Made by a program: the position numbers and the translations under genes
Assembly: GCA_019058425.1 (NCBI GenBank)
Contig: JAHPYZ010000006.1
Coordinates: forward strand, 1 to 60,110
DNA from: Promethearchaeota archaeon
Lineage (GTDB): Archaea; Asgardarchaeota; Lokiarchaeia; Sigyniarchaeales; SOKP01
Direction: 5' to 3'
Length of the DNA stretch: 60,110 nt
The notes under the pieces: generated by a model
Databases searched by the model: none
Told to the model about the DNA's origin: nothing
What the model saw: only the letters and a program-made list of their open reading frames with translations
Shown: positions 54,574-60,110 of the stretch, one piece after another
How the letters are laid out: every line of letters begins with the position of its first letter
How positions within the stretch are numbered: the stretch's first letter is position 1

Positions 54574-55221
54574 TCATAAATATAGTAAGACTCTTATTCG
54601 ATCAGCAATGTCATGAATCCTATCAGCTAATTGTTCTAATAATACAATGCTGTCTCTCAATCGTAAGAGTACTCTAATATCCAATTCTTCATTTGAGTAT
54701 AAGTATTCAAGAAATTGTCTATAAACAGTATCAACTTCGTTTTCAATCTCATGAATTTTTGTAGTATTATTAAATACAACATCTGGCTTATCTCTTAAGC
54801 TTTTTATGGTTGATTTTAATACATCAGCCATCTCAATAGTTTTATTAATCAATTTCTCATATCTTTTAATTATTTCTGGGTGTTTTTTTATATCCATTTT
54901 AATTTTTGGCAACATATCGACAAATTCTAAAGGATAATTGATAACATTATCCATTTGGAGGATTAATGCAACGAAATCGCCTAATCCCGCACCAGATTCA
55001 GAAAAATTCTGAATTAACTGAATTTTAATAGCATCTGCATCTTCTTCAGATAGTTGCATTTTGCTTTTTTTTTTTTCAAGTGAGGCTTTGTGTTTCTCAT
55101 AATCTTCTGCCCATCTATTGTAAAAAACACCCATATTACTGAGAACAGAATAGATAATTCTTGAATGTTCTATAAGCATTGAGACGATTTCTTCTTTTAT
55201 CTTATTCAATGGTAAAATCAA
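54574..55221 (-). CDS. DUF47/PhoU-like protein
   Basis: A 215-residue helical protein of the DUF47 family (PhoU-like), which binds metal clusters and is often encoded beside low-affinity phosphate transporters. Blocks typical of it are IHEIENEVDTVYRQFLEYLY and LRLRDSIVLLEQLADRIHDI near the C-terminus. No phosphate transporter follows here; the two VIT/CCC1-like genes are divergent from it. A link with metal homeostasis is therefore possible. The start is TTG; no ribosome site is seen, so the message may be leaderless. Confidence 0.85.
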   Translation of the reverse strand: MILPLNKIKEEIVSMLIEHSRIIYSVLSNMGVFYNRWAEDYEKHKASLEKKKSKMQLSEEDADAIKIQLIQNFSESGAGLGDFVALILQMDNVINYPLEFVDMLPKIKMDIKKHPEIIKRYEKLINKTIEMADVLKSTIKSLRDKPDVVFNNTTKIHEIENEVDTVYRQFLEYLYSNEELDIRVLLRLRDSIVLLEQLADRIHDIADRIRVLLYL

Positions 55222-55423
55222 CTTAAATATTTAATTTACTCTATTAATTATAAAATATTAGATCAATAAAAAATATAGTATTTAGAGAAATTTTAATATA
55301 TTTTTAATTTAATTTATAAGTAAAATTAAAAAAAAAAATGAAAAGTTCTTATTAAATCAATATATTTCATAAAAAAAGCTATAGGAAGGTGTATAACATA
55401 TAAAAAGGTGTAACTCTAACGAA

Positions 55424-56056
55424 ATGAAGATTAAAAAGTTTATTCAACAATGTAAGTCGTATGGAAAAATGGCTGATTTAGGAGAAATAGCTAGAAGAAA
55501 ATTCTTTAATAACTGTTTCGATGGCGCTTTAACATGTGCTGGTATAGTTAGTGGAGTTTTTATTCTTTTTCTAGCTCATTCTACTGCATTTGAACCTAAA
55601 GATGTTCTTATAACTGGATTTGCCACAGCCCTAGCAATAGGGATCTCTGGATTATGGGGAGCTTTTCTTTCAGAAGAAGCTGAACGAAAAAAAAAAATGT
55701 CGGATACAAAGAAAGATATGGCAATTATAGATGATGAAAAGGAGAAAGATAAAAATAACAAGAATAAAGATAAACCCTTACTTGAAAAAGCTGAAGGTTT
55801 TGCTACTATTGTTGCTTCCTTAGTAGATGGAGGTGCACCCGTACTTGGAAGTTCCCTTCCATTAATTCCTTTCTTCTTTGGAATAACACTTGATTTTATG
55901 CATTTCATTTTTTCTTATTTAATTCTTGTTGCATTACTCATATATTTAGGGGTTTATCTAGGAAAAATATCTGGTGGTGGCGGTGTAAAGTATGCTATAC
56001 ACCTAGTTACAGCAGGAGTTGTTACCTTACTTGTTTCTATACTTCTTGGTATTTAA
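55424..56056 (+). CDS. VIT/CCC1-like metal transporter, first copy
   Basis: A 210-residue membrane protein of the VIT1/CCC1 type (TIGR00267-like in archaea), which moves Fe2+ or Mn2+. Two conserved blocks are visible: FFNNCFDGALTCAGIVSGVF (the first, membrane segment 1) and GISGLWGAFLSEEAERKK with acidic residues near segment 2. A charged cytoplasmic loop of about 35 residues is followed by three more segments and GGGGVK. Two AGGTG copies lie upstream (55387-55391 and 55406-55410). A paralog follows 56 bases later. Substrate is inferred from the family. Confidence 0.8.
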   Translation: MKIKKFIQQCKSYGKMADLGEIARRKFFNNCFDGALTCAGIVSGVFILFLAHSTAFEPKDVLITGFATALAIGISGLWGAFLSEEAERKKKMSDTKKDMAIIDDEKEKDKNNKNKDKPLLEKAEGFATIVASLVDGGAPVLGSSLPLIPFFFGITLDFMHFIFSYLILVALLIYLGVYLGKISGGGGVKYAIHLVTAGVVTLLVSILLGI

Positions 56057-56112
56057 AAGTCTGAGGGATAACAGCATTTTATAAAACTTCAGGATGTGAA
56101 AGAAAAGAAACA

Positions 56113-56826
56113 ATGATTGAAAAGTTCAAAACTTACTCAAAAATTACAAATTTATGGGGAATTGCTCGACGGTATTTTGTAAATAACTTCTACGATGGTA
56201 TGCTAACAGTTTTGGGAATCCTATTAGGTTTTTTTGTTATAATTCTTAAAGAAGATCAACCTTTAATCGAAAGTCATCTTGTTATTCTTACAGGATTAGG
56301 GAGCTCAATTTCAATGTTGATATCAGGATTAACTGGATCGTATCTTTCAGAAAAAGCAGAACAAAAAAAGATAAAAGAGGAATTAAATAGAGCAATGGTG
56401 ATAAACAAAAGTGAGGAGGAAGAGGTAGAAGAAGAATCTGTTGATTTAAAGGAAATTGAAAAGGCAATGCTTATCAAAATAAATCATAGCATACATTCAA
56501 AAACTAGAGGTAGATTAAGAAAGAAGAAGAAGAAAAAAATTCGAACACTTCAAGAGAAAGCTGAGAATTTTACAAGTATTATTGTTTCTATTATTAATGG
56601 AGGTTCCCCCTTTTTGGGAGGCTTGGTCCCTCTTATTCCCTTTTTTATGGTTACATTTGCTAATATTTACATCTTTATTATCTCTTTTTTAATAATACTT
56701 GTATTCATAATATTGCTTGGAGTCTTCTTAGGAATAGTATCAAGAGAATCTATCATTAAAAATATAATTCAGATGACATTTGCTTTCTTTATAACATTGC
56801 TAATATCTATATTTTTTTTAAATTAA
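56113..56826 (+). CDS. VIT/CCC1-like metal transporter, second copy
   Basis: A 237-residue paralog of the preceding protein, probably from tandem duplication. It shares ARRYFVNNFYDGMLTVLGIL and LISGLTGSYLSEKAEQKK with the first copy, and NGGSPFLGGLVPLIPFF matches DGGAPVLGSSLPLIPFF. Its cytoplasmic loop is longer and very charged (poly-Glu then RKKKKKKI). The pair may form a heterodimer, since VIT proteins are dimeric. It is likely co-transcribed with the first copy. Confidence 0.78.
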   Translation: MIEKFKTYSKITNLWGIARRYFVNNFYDGMLTVLGILLGFFVIILKEDQPLIESHLVILTGLGSSISMLISGLTGSYLSEKAEQKKIKEELNRAMVINKSEEEEVEEESVDLKEIEKAMLIKINHSIHSKTRGRLRKKKKKKIRTLQEKAENFTSIIVSIINGGSPFLGGLVPLIPFFMVTFANIYIFIISFLIILVFIILLGVFLGIVSRESIIKNIIQMTFAFFITLLISIFFLN

Positions 56827-56887
56827 TTTTATATCATAAATTTTATCTTTCGATTTTCATTTAACATTTTAGCAAGATTATATACTA

Positions 56888-57694
56888 TTGGATGATGAGA
56901 AATTGAAGACTTGTGGTGTAGACATTGGTAGTCTTGAGACAAAAGTCGTATTACTCGATGATAAAAATATAGTGGATTATCGTGTAGGACGATCTACATT
57001 CGATTTTAAACGCGTAGGAAGTAATTTGTTCAAGGATCTTTTAGAGCAACATAACCTAAAAAAAGATGATGTTTATGTTATGAGTACTGGTTATGGTCGG
57101 AACACTGTATCTTTTGCGGATGATCGAATTACTGAGATCACAGCACATGCACGTGGAGTACAATATTTTTACCCTGAAGCAAATTCAGTAATTGACATAG
57201 GCGGACAAGATAGTAAAGCAATTGTAATCTCTAAGAAAACAGGAAATGTAATTGATTTCCAGATGAACGATAAGTGTGCTGCGGGAACAGGACGCTTCAT
57301 TGAGGTGATGGCTGGAGCTCTTGAAGTTCCCATCCAAGATATTGGAGAAATTGCACTTAAATCGAATAATCCAGCATCAATTAGTTCAACATGTACCGTT
57401 TTTGCTGAATCTGAAGTTATATCTCTTTTTGCCAAAGGGTCAAAAAAAGAAGATATTGCTGCGGGAATTCATAAATCAATTGCAAGGAGGGTTGCTGGAA
57501 TGGCTAAACGGATAGGTGTTGCACCTATTTTAGTATTTTGTGGTGGTGTTGCTAAAAATATTGGAGTTAAGAAATTTTTAGAGCAAGAATTGGGATTTGA
57601 AATTGCTATACCAGTATTTAATGGAAAAAGTAGTGCACAATTAACAGGAGCAATTGGAGCTGCTCTAATTGCTCAAGATCAACATAATAGTTAA
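56888..57694 (+). CDS. 2-hydroxyacyl-CoA dehydratase/benzoyl-CoA reductase activase (BadF/HgdC family)
   Basis: ATPase that carries a [4Fe-4S] cluster between two subunits and gives a high-energy electron to the dehydratase or reductase. The ASKHA fold shows in CGVDIGSLETKVVLL at the start, SVIDIGGQDSKAI and CGGVAKN. The cluster cysteines are in NDKCAAGTGRF and ISSTCTVFAESE. The length of 268 is standard. The start is TTG; there is no other obvious start. It is followed by two genes of the dehydratase type. Whether it activates a hydroxyacyl-CoA dehydratase or an aryl-CoA reductase cannot be told. Confidence 0.9.
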   Translation: MDDEKLKTCGVDIGSLETKVVLLDDKNIVDYRVGRSTFDFKRVGSNLFKDLLEQHNLKKDDVYVMSTGYGRNTVSFADDRITEITAHARGVQYFYPEANSVIDIGGQDSKAIVISKKTGNVIDFQMNDKCAAGTGRFIEVMAGALEVPIQDIGEIALKSNNPASISSTCTVFAESEVISLFAKGSKKEDIAAGIHKSIARRVAGMAKRIGVAPILVFCGGVAKNIGVKKFLEQELGFEIAIPVFNGKSSAQLTGAIGAALIAQDQHNS

Positions 57695-57799
57695 CTTCTT
57701 GAATATTTTTTACATAAATTTTACCTTTTGTTAAGTATGATAAATTTTATGAATAATTAACTCTTTTTTGATTAATATTCAAAGTTTATAAATAGTAAA

Positions 57800-58948
57800 A
57801 TGGATACTTCAGAGCTTTTATCAGATTTCACGGCATTTCTGAGAGAAAAAAAAGAAGAAGGAAAGAAAATTATCGCATTTATTTCTCATGATAATATCCC
57901 AGAAGAATTAATAGATGCTGCTGGTTTTTTCCCCTTAAGGTTAATGTTTGCTGGAAATGATGAGTTAATGGATTCAAGCCATGATTATTTACCTGCTTCT
58001 ACTTGTGCATTCGCTCAATCTTGTATTGGTTTATTTTCGATAAAACCTGATCAATATAGATTTTTAGATGTAATCGACTATTTTATTGTATCAAATCATT
58101 GTGTTTCAGATATTTGCGCTTCAGAAATTATAAGCAAATATTTTAATATTCCACGTCTGAATTTTTACCTGTCTTATACTAAAAATGAGAATAGTTCCAA
58201 GTACTTCAAACTAGAATTGATTAATTTTAAAGAACAACTTGAAAAAATCCAAGGAAAAAAAATTGAAACCGAAGCATTACTAGAGAGTATTAAGAAATAT
58301 AATAAGTTTAAAGAGATTTTAAAAGAAATCAATGAGATTCCTATACGAGGTGAAGAAAAATTATACATTCTTCAAAAAGCAATCTTATATGGACCAGATA
58401 TAACTTCTGAAATGGAAGAATATTGTCAAAATAGCAAGCAGAACATTGTTGAACCTACTAAAAATAAAAAAGATATCCTCCTAACAGGATGTTCTATTTT
58501 TATTAACGACCATCTTATTAATTTAATTGAAGAGGGAGGGGGAAATATTATCTTTTTTGATACATGGATTGGTTTTAATTATTATTCTCAATTAATAGAA
58601 GATAAGAATTTGGAGTCATCAAAAGATCCTTTGGAGTTAATAACCCAGCGTTTTAAGGAAAATAAGTATAGTGACCATTCTGTTCCAAATTTTCTGGAGA
58701 ACAGAATTTCTTTAATACAAAACTATTACAATGAACATCGAAGCCGAACCGGGAAAAAACTAGGAGTAATTAACCATATTATAAAATTCTGTGACCACAT
58801 GGCCATAATGTCATCCCATTTAAAAAATCGATTGCAAAATGAAGGTATCCAAGTATTAAATCTAGAGAGAGATTATTCAAGAGCAATTCGTGGTCAACTT
58901 AATACTAGAATAGAAGCATTTTTGGAGATGATGGAAAAATTAGTTTAG
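57800..58948 (+). CDS. 2-hydroxyacyl-CoA dehydratase subunit (HgdB/BcrB family)
   Basis: Iron-sulfur subunit of the 2-hydroxyacyl-CoA dehydratase/benzoyl-CoA reductase superfamily. Blocks: FISHDNIPEELIDAAGFFPL at the start, LPASTCAFAQSCIGLF with a cluster cysteine pair near residue 72 and the final RGQLNTRIEAFLEMM. Cysteines in VSNHCVSDICASE are probably further ligands. The length of 382 is normal. It sits between the activase and the next subunit on the same strand, as in known operons. The substrate may be a hydroxyacyl-CoA from amino-acid fermentation. Confidence 0.88.
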   Translation: MDTSELLSDFTAFLREKKEEGKKIIAFISHDNIPEELIDAAGFFPLRLMFAGNDELMDSSHDYLPASTCAFAQSCIGLFSIKPDQYRFLDVIDYFIVSNHCVSDICASEIISKYFNIPRLNFYLSYTKNENSSKYFKLELINFKEQLEKIQGKKIETEALLESIKKYNKFKEILKEINEIPIRGEEKLYILQKAILYGPDITSEMEEYCQNSKQNIVEPTKNKKDILLTGCSIFINDHLINLIEEGGGNIIFFDTWIGFNYYSQLIEDKNLESSKDPLELITQRFKENKYSDHSVPNFLENRISLIQNYYNEHRSRTGKKLGVINHIIKFCDHMAIMSSHLKNRLQNEGIQVLNLERDYSRAIRGQLNTRIEAFLEMMEKLV

Positions 58949-58977
58949 TTGCAGATGAAATTATTAGATTTTCTTCG

Positions 58978-60110
58978 GTGTTGAATATAGCTTACAATTT
59001 TTTAAGTGGAAGAGACTACTTAAAAAGAAAGAAATTCAGAGAAAAAAAGAAGTTAATATCCGTGGCTCTTCCTTTTTCAGATTTAGTGTATGCTTTTCCA
59101 GACTTAATCCCGGTATTTCCAATTAGGATGCAAATATTTGAGATCAATAAATATCTTACCTATTTAGGTTCTGCATCTAATATATTTGGTATGAAACAAG
59201 TTTCTAACTTTCTTGGTTTTGTAAAGAATCTAGGAATAAAAGAGATTAGTAATACAATTGATAATATTATTGAAGAAGTAATAGAAACAATCAATGAAAA
59301 ATACAATGAAATGTATGACATTGGCATTGAGAGCGGTATCTCAAGTGATTTTTGTTATGGAATTAAATCTCTTTACGGAATGCACGTTTCTAAAGGAAAA
59401 AACTGTGATGCAAACCTCAATTTTACAATTAGATGTAGTGCTTGGAATAAATATTTAGAATCTATTAAAGCAATTGGTAATCCTTCGAAACAAATTTGGA
59501 TTGATATTCCTCCAAGAAATATTGGAAATTCTTTAGAGTTATTTGTTGATAATATCTATCAAGGATTAAATGAATTAGAAAAAATAAGTAATTTTGATTA
59601 TAGTGACAATGCATTAAGGAATCATTTTCAAACAGCAAATCAAATTCGTCAAGCATATAAAAAAATAATCTATGAAATAAGCCCTTCTGATTTTTATCCA
59701 TGCAATCCCGCGACTTTTAGTGAGATTTTGGCTTTATTAAGTATAAGCTTTCATGACTATAATTCTAATGCTACTCGATTTAGAGACAATATAACCTCAT
59801 TAGTAAGTGATATGAAAGAGAGAATTAAAAATGGTATTGGTATGGATGTGTCGAATATGCCAAAAATTCTAATTACACCTATGTTTGGAGGCTGGGAACC
59901 AAAATGCCATGATATTATTTATGAATTAGGAGGTAGAGCTTTATATGGAGATTGGGATTTATTAATGTTTTTGGATGATATTCCAATATCAAATAGAGCA
60001 GATCCAATCGAAGCGTATGCTCAATATTTAATGAATGTGAACTCAAATGGAATTGGATGTGACAATGATACTTTAACAGATTCTTATTTAAGATTAGCTA
60101 AGAATCTGAA
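58978..60110 (+). CDS. Second 2-hydroxyacyl-CoA dehydratase-type subunit, cut by window end
   Basis: Open frame that continues past the right edge, about 377 codons so far. It matches the same superfamily as the preceding gene: FPDLIPVFPIRM, CYGIKSLYGMHVSKGKNCD with a conserved lysine and cysteine, TIRCSAWNKYLE, IDIPPRNIG and the later HDIIYELGGRALYGDWD. It should pair with the 57800-58948 protein. The start is uncertain: GTG at 58978 or TTG at 58981 are the first usual codons in a frame that is open from inside the previous gene. The minus-strand open frame at 59465-59701 is a shadow of it. Confidence 0.75.
   Translation, partial: MLNIAYNFLSGRDYLKRKKFREKKKLISVALPFSDLVYAFPDLIPVFPIRMQIFEINKYLTYLGSASNIFGMKQVSNFLGFVKNLGIKEISNTIDNIIEEVIETINEKYNEMYDIGIESGISSDFCYGIKSLYGMHVSKGKNCDANLNFTIRCSAWNKYLESIKAIGNPSKQIWIDIPPRNIGNSLELFVDNIYQGLNELEKISNFDYSDNALRNHFQTANQIRQAYKKIIYEISPSDFYPCNPATFSEILALLSISFHDYNSNATRFRDNITSLVSDMKERIKNGIGMDVSNMPKILITPMFGGWEPKCHDIIYELGGRALYGDWDLLMFLDDIPISNRADPIEAYAQYLMNVNSNGIGCDNDTLTDSYLRLAKNL

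Noticed and set aside
55386..55423. Two AGGTG copies and an in-frame ATA (55400-55402) before the first VIT-like gene
   Set aside because: The ATG at 55424 already gives the full family N-terminus, so a non-standard start is not needed, though the long 13-base spacer is odd.
59465..59701. Minus-strand open frame near the right edge
   Set aside because: The plus strand carries a long dehydratase-type frame through the same bases that simply lacks its stop inside the window.
1..60110. CRISPR arrays, insertion sequences, tRNA or rRNA genes
   Set aside because: I saw no regularly spaced repeats, no transposase-like frame and no tRNA-like T-loop or acceptor pairing by eye. A covariance search could still find a small RNA.

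Overview
The window looks like a piece of an Asgard archaeon genome, most like Lokiarchaeia. I infer this from gene content, not from a database search. The DNA is very AT-rich. The information genes are archaeal: RadA, a tRNA-splicing endonuclease and a complete A-type ATPase. Eukaryote-like signalling parts sit beside them: two Arf-like GTPases fused to Roadblock-like or longin-like domains, and a von Willebrand A protein with two RING-like zinc domains. CdhA (CO dehydrogenase alpha) and an MtrH-like methyltransferase point to an anaerobe with Wood-Ljungdahl-type C1 metabolism.

Layout. 1-6 kb: tail of an ABC exporter ATPase, a maltokinase-like kinase, a ribbon-helix-helix (RHH) regulator, an ArsR-like regulator and a B12-binding radical SAM enzyme. 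6-20 kb: TPR-like protein, MtrH-like protein, vWA/RING protein, HhH-Arf-Roadblock GTPase, small STAS-like protein, cdhA, two V4R-like ligand-binding proteins, a longin-like/Arf GTPase, a zinc-ribbon protein with W-[ST]-x-E-E-L repeats, and a 2-hydroxyacid dehydrogenase. 20-37 kb: RHH regulator, GalT-like HIT enzyme, NDP-sugar pyrophosphorylase, Xaa-Pro peptidase, an MCP-like membrane protein, a beta-lactamase-family hydrolase, a 50-residue zinc ribbon, a universal stress protein, an ADP-forming acyl-CoA synthetase alpha subunit, a GH57 branching enzyme, a phosphohexomutase-like protein lacking its catalytic residues, and a GPH sugar transporter. 37-43 kb: radA, OsmC-like protein, YdjM-like membrane protein, and a tight PfkB / coiled-coil / MEMO cluster beside endA. 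43-54.4 kb: A-type ATPase operon K-C-H-F-E-A-B-D-I on the minus strand, followed by a zinc-ribbon membrane protein and a second A subunit. 54.5-57 kb: DUF47 protein and two VIT/CCC1-like transporters. 56.9 kb to the end: a 2-hydroxyacyl-CoA dehydratase-type set (activase plus two subunits), the last cut by the window edge.

The most unusual signal is in the start codons. In at least three genes (universal stress protein, ATPase subunit D, RHH regulator) the family's conserved N-terminus lies upstream of the first in-frame ATG, GTG or TTG. In each case that open frame begins with ATT or ATA placed 6-7 nt after a strong Shine-Dalgarno sequence (GAGGTG or AAGGTG). A fourth gene (GalT-like) shows the same layout with ATT and an 8-nt spacer. 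This suggests real AUU/AUA initiation in this organism, which automatic gene callers would truncate.

How the genes may work together: maltokinase-like kinase, GH57 enzyme, NDP-sugar pyrophosphorylase, mutase-like protein, HIT enzyme and GPH transporter suggest storage and mobilisation of an alpha-glucan. CdhA, MtrH-like protein, the acyl-CoA synthetase subunit and the dehydratase set suggest acetyl-CoA/acyl-CoA chemistry. The ATPase couples an ion gradient to ATP; its c subunit looks proton- rather than sodium-specific.
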